64,000 nt of DNA from Prevotella sp. E2-28 (GTDB lineage Bacteria; Bacteroidota; Bacteroidia; Bacteroidales; Bacteroidaceae), in the NCBI RefSeq assembly GCF_022024055.1, contig NZ_CP091788.1, positions 2,170,001 through 2,234,000 on the forward strand, read 5' to 3'. Positions 41,659 to 49,830 of this stretch are shown one piece after another (positions within the stretch are counted from its first letter, which is position 1; each line of letters begins with the position of its first letter). The position numbers were made by a program, and so were the translations under genes. The notes below the pieces were generated by a model. It did not search any database and had not been told where the DNA came from. It saw only the letters and a list, made by a program, of their open reading frames with translations.

Positions 41659-41723
41659 TCTCTTTTATCGTAGGGTATATGCAGCCCTACGATACAATGT
41701 TTAACCAATAAAACGTGAAGAAT
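41656..41723 (+). repeat. intergenic hairpin unit (copy 19)
   Basis: TAGTCTCTT from the stop, 9-pair stem ATCGTAGGG (41667-41675)/CCCTACGAT (41685-41693), then TTTAACCAATAAAA (from 41700) and ATG 41724. Confidence 0.8.
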
Positions 41724-42470
41724 ATGGAAAAGATTTTTACTATCGAGAACATCAGCGAGTTAGCAAACCTAATGGATGAAATCGCTGCGTTAGCAAAATC
41801 ACGCAAAGACTACTGTTACAAGAGTTTTCTTATTGTTGGAGACGATGCTGCGGAATACGCAAACGTGTATGGCTTTAGTAAGCCTAATCATACTTGTGCC
41901 TATAGTAACGGAAAACTCAAAGGCGGTTCGGAAGATGCCGTAATACAGAATGCTTATTATTCGGAATATTATTACGACGCAAGGAACGGCTCTTCGGGAT
42001 TCTCCAGCCTACACAAAACTACTTTGGTTCGCTACAAAGGAGAGTTTCTTGAGCCTAATTTCTGCTACGGCACCACGGCAACACTGCACATTGTCTTTGA
42101 CACGAGGATTTATCACGAAAAGATTAGCGCGCAATGGAAACAAGAGCACCCAGAGCCTAACAGGGTCGGAACGCTCACCGACAGAAAGATTGAAGAATGG
42201 TACAACTATCTTACTTCGAGACGTGAGGAATACGACAGGGTTGTCAACGAGGAGACTGCAACCATTACAAAGTTCCTCGCACAAGTTCGTGAGGTAGCCG
42301 CTTATTGCAAAGATGCCCGTATCGGCGACACTCAAGGCCAGCTGCGGGCAAACAACCTTGTGTTCTCATATAGCATCAGTAAAGGCTATATCAACAAGGA
42401 AATAAAGGTTGATTACAGAGGCAGTAATACTCTTGAGACATTCACGAAAATGATTAAAGGAGAATTTTAG
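41724..42470 (+). CDS. early phage protein, unknown
   Basis: A 248-residue protein (MEKIFTIENISELANLMDEI). It has Tyr-rich beta sequence (YYSEYYYDARNGSSGFSSLH) around residue 80, and a helical charged C-terminus (KIEEWYNYLTSRREEYDRVV). No motif recognised. ATG at 41724 is chosen from the AATATG leader. Confidence 0.5.
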   Translation: MEKIFTIENISELANLMDEIAALAKSRKDYCYKSFLIVGDDAAEYANVYGFSKPNHTCAYSNGKLKGGSEDAVIQNAYYSEYYYDARNGSSGFSSLHKTTLVRYKGEFLEPNFCYGTTATLHIVFDTRIYHEKISAQWKQEHPEPNRVGTLTDRKIEEWYNYLTSRREEYDRVVNEETATITKFLAQVREVAAYCKDARIGDTQGQLRANNLVFSYSISKGYINKEIKVDYRGSNTLETFTKMIKGEF

Positions 42471-42552
42471 TCTCATGCTGCAACAAGTTTGCAGCAACTT
42501 TATAACCAAACATAGTAGAATTATAAACAATATTATTAAATTTGTAACGGAT
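42468..42552 (+). repeat. intergenic hairpin unit (copy 20)
   Basis: TAGTCTCA from the stop, 7-pair stem TGCTGCA (42476-42482)/TGCAGCA (42490-42496), then TATAACCAAAC, and after a further 45 bases ATG 42553 of the recombinase. Confidence 0.75.
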
Positions 42553-43506
42553 ATGATTAATTTAGACGATTTAGTTTCCCTTTCATGGGAACAGAAGAAA
42601 AAGTATCGAGCGGCAATAGCCTACGGGTACTTTGATGACTACGAAGTGAATCCGCGTACATGGAAACACTCTCTTGTTGGTGCTCTTCTGTGGAGATACC
42701 CGAATAGGGCTGCGACGCTTAATCGACTGAGGGACATTGTAGGCCATAATCCGCAATGGGAAGATATGACTGATGATGTTATCAGGGATTTTGTCGATGA
42801 AACGTCCGAGGTTATGGCAATGTCGTCTGCAAAAACGATTTGCGCAGAACTGAAAGCCGTTCTGAATGAGAACAGAAGAAAGGTTCCTTCGGATGATTTC
42901 ATGAAGCTTCTGTCGTTAAAGAACGAGGCTTCTCAGGCCGTGTATCTTACGCGTGAAGAGATTATGCGTGTCATTAACTACAAGCCCGCTAACGACGTTG
43001 AGAGATTTGTCAGGCGAAACTTCCTTGTGGAGTTTATGACAGGCGCACGTAGATGTGATGCGGAAAGGCTGACAATCAATCATTGTGACATTGATACAGG
43101 AACTCTGTCGTATGTGCCACAAAAGACTCCTGGTATTGTCGTAACAGTACCAGTTGACGAACGGCTCAATCTTCGTGAACTGCTTGCAGATAAGTACTAC
43201 AGAGATTGTTGTGATGATGTATTCAACACGATTATTAGGCGTATATGCAAGGCGTGCCAGATTGATACGATATGCACAATCAAACGACGCGGAGTGAATG
43301 TCACTGCACCTAAGTACGAACTTGTCAGTTCACACACGGCACGACGTTCATTCGCTACGAACCTCTATCTTGCAGGTGTTTCTCTTGAGGATATTGCGAT
43401 GTTAATGGGGCACGGAAAGAATATTGAAACTACAAAGAGGTATATCTGTGCCGAGCGACCTATCTCAAAAAACATAATGGCATATTTTAAGCGGCAAGAA
43501 CAATAA
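42553..43506 (+). CDS. tyrosine recombinase (second)
   Basis: A 317-residue protein (ATG 42553). Catalytic signature: Arg in FMTGARRCDAERL, a possible Lys in PQKTPG, HxxR in SSHTARRSFATN, His in LMGHG, and the nucleophile Tyr in TTKRYI near residue 300. The N-terminal 130 residues are a helical core-binding domain. It differs clearly from the integrase at 43805 and points the opposite way. It could assist integration or excision, resolve dimers, or invert DNA; the palindromic CCGTATATGG sites at 40.5-40.7 kb are conceivable targets. Confidence 0.8.
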   Translation: MINLDDLVSLSWEQKKKYRAAIAYGYFDDYEVNPRTWKHSLVGALLWRYPNRAATLNRLRDIVGHNPQWEDMTDDVIRDFVDETSEVMAMSSAKTICAELKAVLNENRRKVPSDDFMKLLSLKNEASQAVYLTREEIMRVINYKPANDVERFVRRNFLVEFMTGARRCDAERLTINHCDIDTGTLSYVPQKTPGIVVTVPVDERLNLRELLADKYYRDCCDDVFNTIIRRICKACQIDTICTIKRRGVNVTAPKYELVSSHTARRSFATNLYLAGVSLEDIAMLMGHGKNIETTKRYICAERPISKNIMAYFKRQEQ

Positions 43507-43545
43507 AAACTCTTGTTTTACGTTTAACCTAAAAACAATGTCATT

Positions 43546-43797
43546 ATGAAACAGTCTGAAAACGACCCTACCATTAAAGAGCATTTCACGGAGAATGAAG
43601 CACGCAATCATATACGTCATTTAAATAACGTTATTGCGTCTTTGGAGAATAAACTCAGAGTGTCTGGAGAAAAGAATGCCATGCTTGCAGAAAAGCATAC
43701 AATAGTCAAAAGAAAACTCAAACGCCTCATTGCTCATGTTGAATTTCTACAAGAGAAGTATCAGAATATAGATTTTGGTATCGACAAATTCAAGTAA
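43546..43797 (+). CDS. small coiled-coil protein
   Basis: An 83-residue protein (MKQSENDPTIKEHFTENEAR), almost entirely coiled coil from residue 20 (HLNNVIASLENKLRVSGEKN) on. Last gene of the rightward block, converging with the integrase gene. Unassigned. Confidence 0.5.
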   Translation: MKQSENDPTIKEHFTENEARNHIRHLNNVIASLENKLRVSGEKNAMLAEKHTIVKRKLKRLIAHVEFLQEKYQNIDFGIDKFK

Positions 43798-43798
43798 T

Positions 43799-43840
43799 TA
43801 GTCTCTAAGGCAGGGTGTCATTCCCTGCCACATATTCAAC
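43799..43840 (+). repeat. intergenic hairpin unit (copy 21), overlapping the integrase 3' end
   Basis: TAGTCTCTAA (43799), stem GGCAGGG (43809-43815)/CCCTGCC (43823-43829), then ATTCAACCACC. The hairpin lies inside the last codons of the convergent integrase gene. Confidence 0.75.
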
Positions 43841-45046
43841 CACCCTCTTTATAGCATTATCTATCCTGCGTTGGTCGTGGGCTATATAACGCGCTGTGAC
43901 GTGCTTACTCCATGAATGGCCAAGGCACTGGCCTATTGTCTGCTCTGAAATATCAAGGTCGTTGGCAGCGATAGAACCAAATGTGTAGCGTGCCGTATAG
44001 AGAGTAATGTCAGGGAACATTGGATGATATTCGAACTTTCTCAGTTTTCCGACCTTATCCATTACAATATCCTTCGTTCCAACCTTTTTAAGGGCTTCGT
44101 TGCATTTCTTGACAAAAGAATGGTAGTCTGAGCGACCGTCCATAAAACCTAACAGGAATCCGTCTTTGCTTGGGTATCTCTCTATGATACTCTGAGCCTC
44201 AATAACCAAAGGAAGAGTGATTGTCCGTATCTTCTTTGCGCCCTGCTTGTTGGTCTTGTGTCTTACGAATGACACATAGCCATTTCTTACCGCATCCTTA
44301 CGCATTGTAAGCAAGTCCACAGGGTTTATACCTGCAAGGTAGAACGAGAGCATAAAGAAGTCAACGTATTTCTTCTGCCAATCTTCGCACGGATAGTCAC
44401 GTAGTCTGCGCAGTTCCTCCACGCTGAGATTATTCGGCATCGTCTCTTCCTCTATAATTGAATAATTGACGAACGGATAGTTTGTTGTATAGCCGTTGGC
44501 TCTGCACCAATTAAATACGGCCCTGATGTTGCGCAGTTCTTTTCCTGCGCCATTGACGCTCATGCCGTTGTTGATACACTCCTGTCTGAACGATTCAAGC
44601 CAATCTGAACTAACAGTATCAAGACCTATCTTAGGCGAATGCTGACGTACTTTCCGTTCCGTTATGCCGTATAGCACAGCCGTTGCATTTCTCTTCGTCT
44701 GAGCGAATTTGCTGATATAGTCTGCAAGCGAGAGAGTCTTTTCTTTCTTCGCTACACCAAACACCTCCCTCTGGATTGTGGCCTTTAATTCTTTGTTGTC
44801 CGCTTCATTTAGGCCATATCGCAAGCATAATGCTTCAACGTCGGCGATATACTTGCCTAAGAGGGAGGTTTTTGACTGTCCCTGCTTGTCTCTCTTTGGG
44901 AATACGCGCCCACCTATCAACCTATCGCAGGTACTCATGCCAGTATTGACAAAGAACCTGCCATTCTGATTCTTTACGATAATGTACACTGGAAACGAGC
45001 CGTCAGCGTTCGCCCTTGTCATGTCAACATAAGAATAAACCTTCAT
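43805..45046 (-). CDS. int: phage integrase (tyrosine recombinase)
   Basis: A 413-residue Bacteroidetes-type integrase: N-terminal arm-binding region (MKVYSYVDMTRANADGSFPV), SAM-like core-binding domain (residues about 100-190), and catalytic domain with RHKTNKQG (Lys), TLYTARYTFGSIA (Arg, with Tyr in place of the usual His), LGHSW (His) and VTARYI (nucleophile Tyr, about 390). The first arginine position is diverged (YLAGINPVDLL), as often in this group. It inserts the phage at attB, probably the tRNA-Gly 3' end 200 bases upstream. It is transcribed away from the host tRNA genes, on the same strand. Confidence 0.88.
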   Translation of the reverse strand: MKVYSYVDMTRANADGSFPVYIIVKNQNGRFFVNTGMSTCDRLIGGRVFPKRDKQGQSKTSLLGKYIADVEALCLRYGLNEADNKELKATIQREVFGVAKKEKTLSLADYISKFAQTKRNATAVLYGITERKVRQHSPKIGLDTVSSDWLESFRQECINNGMSVNGAGKELRNIRAVFNWCRANGYTTNYPFVNYSIIEEETMPNNLSVEELRRLRDYPCEDWQKKYVDFFMLSFYLAGINPVDLLTMRKDAVRNGYVSFVRHKTNKQGAKKIRTITLPLVIEAQSIIERYPSKDGFLLGFMDGRSDYHSFVKKCNEALKKVGTKDIVMDKVGKLRKFEYHPMFPDITLYTARYTFGSIAANDLDISEQTIGQCLGHSWSKHVTARYIAHDQRRIDNAIKRVVEYVAGNDTLP

Positions 45047-45245
45047 TGTATATACTTTTAAGTTGTTGTTATTATATATATGCCCAGTGCAGCTTTCGGT
45101 GCAGCAATTTGATTGCTGTACTGATTGCTGTACTAAACAACCTCTTAAAAGCCCTCAAAACCGCACTTTAATTGTGTGATTTTTGTTGGAATCTGGTCTC
45201 TCTTTGCCTACGCAAAGCAATGTAACTTGTTGATTTTCAGCGTCG
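45047..45245. other. probable attachment region (attR side) with tandem 12-bp repeats
   Basis: Between the integrase start and the tRNA-Gly 3' end. It has GATTGCTGTACT twice in tandem (45111-45122, 45123-45134), a GTGCAGC word twice just before, and at 45223-45243 TAACTTGTTGATTTTCAGCGT, which matches 29267-29287 with one difference. Tandem short repeats beside int are typical integrase arm sites. The actual core cannot be fixed because the other prophage end is outside the window. Confidence 0.5.
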
Positions 45246-45318
45246 AGCGGAATACGGGACTCGAACCCGCGACCCTCGGCTTGGGAAGCCAATGCTCTAC
45301 CAACTGAGCTAATTCCGC
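45246..45318 (-). tRNA. tRNA-Gly(CCC)
   Basis: Acceptor GCGGAAT/ATTCCGC, anticodon arm TTGGC-TTCCCAA-GCCGA (anticodon CCC), T arm CGCGGG-type. Its 3' end faces the prophage, making it the likely attB site. Confidence 0.92.
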
Positions 45319-45384
45319 AACAACCTTTTACTTAAAAGAAAACAGGGAAAATCTCTATTCAGATATTTCCCTTTTAACCTAATG

Positions 45385-45457
<73 letters not shown>

Positions 45458-45481
45458 AACCACATTTTTCTTTTGCGGATG

Positions 45482-45513
45482 CAAAGGTACTTATTTTTTT
45501 TGTTATCAACAAA
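45482..45513 (-). promoter_or_regulatory. promoter of the tRNA-Thr/tRNA-Gly operon
   Basis: On the minus strand TTTG (45513-45510), 20 bases, TACCTTTG (45489-45482). It reads through both tRNA genes towards the prophage integrase. Confidence 0.75.
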
Positions 45514-45599
45514 TTTTATCTCCACTTTTTTTAGATTATCAACTTTTATTTATGTCAAAAGAAAAACAAAGATATTTACAAAATAAAATTGACAGAAAA

Positions 45600-45631
45600 T
45601 TTGGACTTTTGCTTACAATTTGTTACCTTTG
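45600..45631 (+). promoter_or_regulatory. ilvC promoter (TTTG-N20-TACCTTTG)
   Basis: TTTG 45600-45603 and TACCTTTG 45624-45631, 20 bases apart. About 150 bases of leader follow before the ilvC ATG; in it GGTGGTGAGCACC (near 45700) could form a hairpin, but I see no leader peptide rich in branched amino acids. Confidence 0.75.
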
Positions 45632-45785
45632 CAGCCAATTATGTGATATAAAGCCCTTGTCGCACTTTCGAGCAAGGTGGGAATGGACTAAAAAGAAGAC
45701 GGTGGTGAGCACCAAACGTCCGGTTCTCGAGTAGGACTGGCATAGTTCATAGGGATAAGTTCAACTTTTAAAACCATTTCAAATT

Positions 45786-46835
45786 ATGGCACAAATGAAT
45801 TTTGGTGGCGTTATCGAAACTGTTGTCACCAGCAAGGAGTTCTCTCTCGAGAAAGCACGTGAAGTATTGAAGGATGAAGTTATCGCCGTTATCGGTTACG
45901 GTATTCAGGGACCAGGTCAGGCATGCAACCTGCGCGACAATGGATTCAATGTTATCGTAGGACAACGTCAGGGTAAGACCTATGATAAGGCAGTAGCTGA
46001 CGGTTGGGTACCAGGTAAGACTCTGTTCTCTATTGAGGAGGCAGCCGAGAAGGGTACAATCCTTTGCATGCTCCTGAGTGATGCTGGTCAGATTCAGGTA
46101 TGGCCCACTATTAAGCAATATCTGAAGCCCGGTAAGACTTTGTACTACTCTCATGGCTTCGCTATCAACTGGAGCGACCGCACTGGCGTTGTTCCTCCTA
46201 AGGATGTTGACGTTATCATGGTTGCTCCTAAGGGATCTGGTACTTCTCTTCGCACAATGTTCTGTGAAGGTCGCGGTCTGAACTGTTCATACGCTGTATA
46301 TCAGGATGCTTCTGGTAAAGCAAAGGATAAGACTATAGCTTTTGGTATCGGTATCGGTGCAGGCTATCTGTTTGAAACAACCTTCCAGCGCGAGGCAACT
46401 TCAGACCTGACTGGTGAGCGTGGTTCATTGATGGGTGCTATCCAGGGCTTGCTGTTGGCTCAGTACGAGGTGCTCCGCGAGAATGGACACACACCTTCAG
46501 AAGCCTTCAATGAGACTGTTGAGGAGCTCACCCAGAGCCTTGGTCCGTTGTTCGGCCAGAAAGGCATGGACTGGATGTATGCTAACTGTTCTACTACTGC
46601 TCAGCGCGGTGCCCTTGACTGGGCTCCCCGTTTCCACGATGCCGTGAAGCCCGTAATGGAGTGGCTGTACTACTCCGTGAAGACTGGTAACGAAGCTCAG
46701 ATTTCTATTGATGCGAACTCTAAGCCAGACTATCGTGCAGGTCTTGAGAAGGAACTCGAGGCTATGCGCAACCAAGAGATGTGGCGTGCGGGTGAGACTG
46801 TACGCAAACTGCGTCCAGAAAATCAGGAAGACTAA
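45786..46835 (+). CDS. ilvC: ketol-acid reductoisomerase
   Basis: A 349-residue NADPH-dependent enzyme of valine, leucine and isoleucine synthesis, converting 2-acetolactate to dihydroxyisovalerate. The nucleotide-binding motif GYGIQGPGQACNLRD is at residues 39-53; the class II-type catalytic region includes FETTFQREATSDLTGERG and LMGAIQGLLLAQYEVL. Length and the Gly-Pro variation after GIQ are as in Bacteroidetes enzymes. It is the first host gene after the prophage and stands alone with its own promoter. Confidence 0.95.
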   Translation: MAQMNFGGVIETVVTSKEFSLEKAREVLKDEVIAVIGYGIQGPGQACNLRDNGFNVIVGQRQGKTYDKAVADGWVPGKTLFSIEEAAEKGTILCMLLSDAGQIQVWPTIKQYLKPGKTLYYSHGFAINWSDRTGVVPPKDVDVIMVAPKGSGTSLRTMFCEGRGLNCSYAVYQDASGKAKDKTIAFGIGIGAGYLFETTFQREATSDLTGERGSLMGAIQGLLLAQYEVLRENGHTPSEAFNETVEELTQSLGPLFGQKGMDWMYANCSTTAQRGALDWAPRFHDAVKPVMEWLYYSVKTGNEAQISIDANSKPDYRAGLEKELEAMRNQEMWRAGETVRKLRPENQED

Positions 46836-46848
46836 AATCTGAAATGAT

Positions 46849-47301
46849 TTAATGAATAGTGTCGGGCTCTAAACAGGGCTCGACATTTTCATTTTCTTTT
46901 GCCAACGTTGTTTCCCTTGTGATGTGTTGCTGAAGCGAATCAGAATTCACGGCTACGGAATTATTTGAATCATTCGCCATAACAATACGCGTACGGCCAA
47001 ATACCTCCAACATTTCACGAGCATCCTCAGCATGAGCACCATTTATATGATTCTCCAGATACTGACGATAAGCATCTGACGTATTCTCCATTAGCGCAGC
47101 CATCCAATCAAGAGAATCGGTATTCACCTTTTCCTCTTTTACTATTACCTCTTTCTGAAGTGCCAGTTCAGTCTCTTCCTGCAGCCTCTTCTGTTCTAAT
47201 GAAAAAAGCAAACGCTCCTGCTGATTTGTCTCATAATATAAAATCACAAGACCTACCAGCATGACGGCAACAAGAATAACAGCAACAACAGACTTTCTCA
47301 T
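46849..47301 (-). CDS. membrane-anchored protein, unknown
   Basis: A 150-residue protein (ATG 47301; an upstream start at 47346 would overlap the lysozyme gene). N-terminal membrane segment MRKSVVAVILVAVMLVGLVI, then a coiled coil (QQERLLFSLEQKRLQEETEL) and an acidic Ser/Asn-rich tail. It follows the GH25 gene by 7 bases in the same operon and probably acts in the envelope. No family recognised. Confidence 0.55.
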   Translation of the reverse strand: MRKSVVAVILVAVMLVGLVILYYETNQQERLLFSLEQKRLQEETELALQKEVIVKEEKVNTDSLDWMAALMENTSDAYRQYLENHINGAHAEDAREMLEVFGRTRIVMANDSNNSVAVNSDSLQQHITRETTLAKENENVEPCLEPDTIH

Positions 47302-47308
47302 AATCAAG

Positions 47309-48079
47309 TTAATGTTTGAAACGCAATTCACGAAGAGTATGGTCACCCATCAAACAACTTTTATCCACCAAGCCCCCTACTCCACTAATACGTCCTTTTG
47401 AGGTGTACTGCCAGATAATAAAGTCACGCTCATCGGCCAACACTGGAGGTTCGTCTGCATACATTGCTACCATTAACTGATAATCATCCAATTTACCTAA
47501 CAAGTATTTATTATAGAAATTTCGAAAGGTGTACACTAACGGTTTCTGATGATATGCATCCTCCAGTAGGTTCAAAAACTTAAATAACGAATCACAAAAA
47601 GCCTCTGTAGAAAGTTTACCTACCGTCTCAACATCAAGCATAGGAATCAGATCTTGCTCGCCAGGCAAACACTGGGTCTTGAAATTCTCCAATTGCAATT
47701 TCAAGTCCGTCATCGGACGGAAGAAATGATAAGAACCAACTTTTAGTCCATAACGATGAGCCAAATCAATATTACGTTCATATCTAGAATCTATGCGATC
47801 ACTACCTTCTGTAGCCTTCAGATAAACATATGCCATCTTTGAATTCTCACCCACAGTTTCCCAGAACACTTCGCCCTGATAATGACTCATATCAATACCA
47901 TGAATATGATCACAAGTATCTTCACAACAGATGTATGGATTTTCATGAATAGTAGGGCGCGTCACCACTCTCGTAGTCTTCACACGCTTACGACTTTTCC
48001 TCTTCTTTGGTTTGGCATCCATATCAGCCACGACCATACAGCAAATGCATAATATAAGAAATATCGTTAACTTCTTCAT
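47309..48079 (-). CDS. secreted GH25-family lysozyme
   Basis: A 256-residue protein with a signal peptide (MKKLTIFLILCICCMVVADM), a Lys/Arg-rich linker, then a glycoside hydrolase family 25 domain: HGIDMSHYQG (first catalytic Asp), YVYLKATEGSDRIDSRYERN, YHFFRP, and IPMLDVETVG with the catalytic Asp/Glu pair near residue 150, ending IIWQYTSKGRISGVGG. It hydrolyses peptidoglycan glycan chains in the periplasm. It overlaps the gldE-like stop by 4 bases. Confidence 0.85.
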   Translation of the reverse strand: MKKLTIFLILCICCMVVADMDAKPKKRKSRKRVKTTRVVTRPTIHENPYICCEDTCDHIHGIDMSHYQGEVFWETVGENSKMAYVYLKATEGSDRIDSRYERNIDLAHRYGLKVGSYHFFRPMTDLKLQLENFKTQCLPGEQDLIPMLDVETVGKLSTEAFCDSLFKFLNLLEDAYHQKPLVYTFRNFYNKYLLGKLDDYQLMVAMYADEPPVLADERDFIIWQYTSKGRISGVGGLVDKSCLMGDHTLRELRFKH

Positions 48080-49398
48080 GTTGTCTGTTCTGATTGTATT
48101 ATTACTTTAATTTTAGAGATGCGATGCCCGTCAAGTTCTATAATCTCAAACTTAAATCGATTATAGGTAAAACGTTCATGCTCCTTCGGGAAATCGCCCT
48201 TCAATTCCAATAGCAGTCCCGCCAATGTATCCGCATCACCTTCCACATCTTCAAAAACGTCATCATCAAGATTCAGAATCTTATAGAAGTCACTAAGCAA
48301 CGTCTTACCCTCAAACACGTAAGTATTGGCATTGATACGTACATAGTTCTTCTCTTCTTCATCATATTCATCGTTAATCTCTCCAACAATCTCCTCAAGA
48401 ATATCTTCAAGTGTAATCAATCCGCTAGTACCACCAAACTCGTCAACTACAATAGCGATATGCACTTTATTCTCTTGGAAATCACGAAGCAAATCATCTA
48501 TCTTCTTTGTTTCAGGCACAAAGTAAGGCGGGCGAATAAGAGACTGCCAGCGAAAGCTTGCCGATTTACCTATATGAGGCAACAAGTCCTTGATATACAG
48601 AATACCACGGACATTATCAATAGAGTCCTGATAGACAGGAATACGTGAATAGTTATTTTCTACAATACACTGAAGAACCTCTGGGAAAGTAGAACGAAAG
48701 TTTAAATCGACAATATCCTGACGACTGGTCATCACCTCCTTTGCTGTTTCGTCACCGAAGCGTACGATTCCCTCCAGCATATTCTTCTCTTCTTTCAGTT
48801 CCTCCTCATCAGTCAATTCCAGCGCTTGTTCCAAGTCATCCACACTAAGTACACGATTCTCCTTTTGCACAACCTTCTCCGCTAGTACTCCAGAACGAAT
48901 TAATACTGAGGCTAAAGGATAAAATATCTTACTAAAGAATGAGATTGTTGGAGCAAATATTCGGCAAATGGCTAATGCATGTTGTCCACAATATACTTTA
49001 GGAATAATTTCGCCAAAAAGGAGCAGCAGGAATGTAAGCAAGATTGTTATAATTACAAATTCTAGCCACAACGCGCCCTCATCAAAACTAAGGAGATGCG
49101 AAAAGAAGAAATTACACAACATAATAATAGTCACATTGACCAAATTATTCGTAATCAGAATTGTAGCAAGCGTACGTTCTGAATCGTTGCGCAGGCGCTT
49201 CACATAACCATCAGCCTTATTCTTCTCTTCATCAAGTTCATTTAAATCATTCGGTGAGAGCGAGAAGAAAGCAATCTCCGAGCCCGACGCAAAACCTGAT
49301 GCAACAAGCAACAGACACGCCAAAACGGCAGAAAAAAACTCACCGAAACCAATGGGGTTCAAATGTACCCCGTAAAAGATATCTTGAAGATAATCCAT
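48076..49398 (-). CDS. gldE: GldE-like CNNM/CBS/CorC_HlyC membrane protein
   Basis: A 440-residue protein with a CNNM (DUF21) domain of about four membrane segments (residues 20-190), two CBS repeats (about 205-335, MTSRQDIVDLNFRSTFPEVL and IAIVVDEFGGTSGLITLEDI), then the CorC/HlyC transporter-associated domain (EGKTLLSDFYKILNLDDD). Members are gliding-motility protein GldE in Flavobacteria and metal-efflux-related proteins elsewhere. Linkage to ssb upstream is conserved in Bacteroidetes. In a non-gliding gut bacterium a role in magnesium or metal transport is more likely. Confidence 0.85.
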   Translation of the reverse strand: MDYLQDIFYGVHLNPIGFGEFFSAVLACLLLVASGFASGSEIAFFSLSPNDLNELDEEKNKADGYVKRLRNDSERTLATILITNNLVNVTIIMLCNFFFSHLLSFDEGALWLEFVIITILLTFLLLLFGEIIPKVYCGQHALAICRIFAPTISFFSKIFYPLASVLIRSGVLAEKVVQKENRVLSVDDLEQALELTDEEELKEEKNMLEGIVRFGDETAKEVMTSRQDIVDLNFRSTFPEVLQCIVENNYSRIPVYQDSIDNVRGILYIKDLLPHIGKSASFRWQSLIRPPYFVPETKKIDDLLRDFQENKVHIAIVVDEFGGTSGLITLEDILEEIVGEINDEYDEEEKNYVRINANTYVFEGKTLLSDFYKILNLDDDVFEDVEGDADTLAGLLLELKGDFPKEHERFTYNRFKFEIIELDGHRISKIKVIIQSEQTT

Positions 49399-49407
49399 TT
49401 CTTTATA

Positions 49408-49830
49408 TTAGAACGGCAATGCCTCAGACTGATCACCTTCCGAAGAAGCATCAGAAGAAGTTACCGTCTGAGAACCAACAGACTGTTCTTGTTGACCTGT
49501 CGGTTTAACAGAGAGCATCTCCATATTGTCAGCCCAAATCTCTGTTACATACTGACGTTGGCCCTGTTTATTATCATAGGTAGAATAGCGCAAACGCCCC
49601 TCTATATAAAGCTTATCACCTTTATGTACATAACGTTCAACGATTTCTGCCAAACGACGCCATAATATAACATTGTGCCAGTCTGTGCGATCAGGCACCT
49701 GAGTACCGTTTTGAAGCGTATAGCCTTTCTCGGTTGTAGCAAAACGGAAACGAGCCACAGCGACCCCTTGATCTACATAACGTACCTCAGGATCTGTGCC
49801 CACGTTACCTATCAACATCACCTTATTCAT
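49408..49830 (-). CDS. ssb: single-stranded DNA-binding protein
   Basis: A 140-residue protein: OB-fold residues 1-105 (MNKVMLIGNVGTDPEVRYVD, then DWHNVILWRRLAEIVERYVH and IEGRLRYSTYDNKQGQRQY), followed by a Gln/Ser-rich linker and an acidic C-terminal tip ending EALPF, the usual protein-interaction end (DDDIPF type). Coats single-stranded DNA in replication and repair. It overlaps the upstream gene by 4 bases. Confidence 0.95.
   Translation of the reverse strand: MNKVMLIGNVGTDPEVRYVDQGVAVARFRFATTEKGYTLQNGTQVPDRTDWHNVILWRRLAEIVERYVHKGDKLYIEGRLRYSTYDNKQGQRQYVTEIWADNMEMLSVKPTGQQEQSVGSQTVTSSDASSEGDQSEALPF

Noticed and set aside
42553..43506. The 317-residue recombinase as a host XerC/XerD gene
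   Set aside because: It is inside the phage block, preceded by a phage-type hairpin unit and followed by a phage gene, and no dif-like site is visible nearby.
29650..43797. Stop-codon recoding (TAG read as an amino acid)
   Set aside because: TAG ends many early genes and is directly followed by the conserved AGTCTC hairpin unit; read-through would add no protein-like sequence.
31757..43840. Regularly repeated hairpins as a CRISPR-like array
   Set aside because: Spacing follows gene lengths (60 to over 1800 bases), the repeat is split into two conserved flanks around variable arms, and no cas genes are present.
1..45245. Diversity-generating retroelement or retron in the prophage
   Set aside because: No reverse transcriptase-like protein and no template/variable repeat pair were found in the visible part.
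46845..46890. Intrinsic terminator after ilvC
   Set aside because: GTCGGGCTCT and AGGGCTCGAC pair imperfectly and lie inside the C-terminal codons of the convergent gene; too weak to list.
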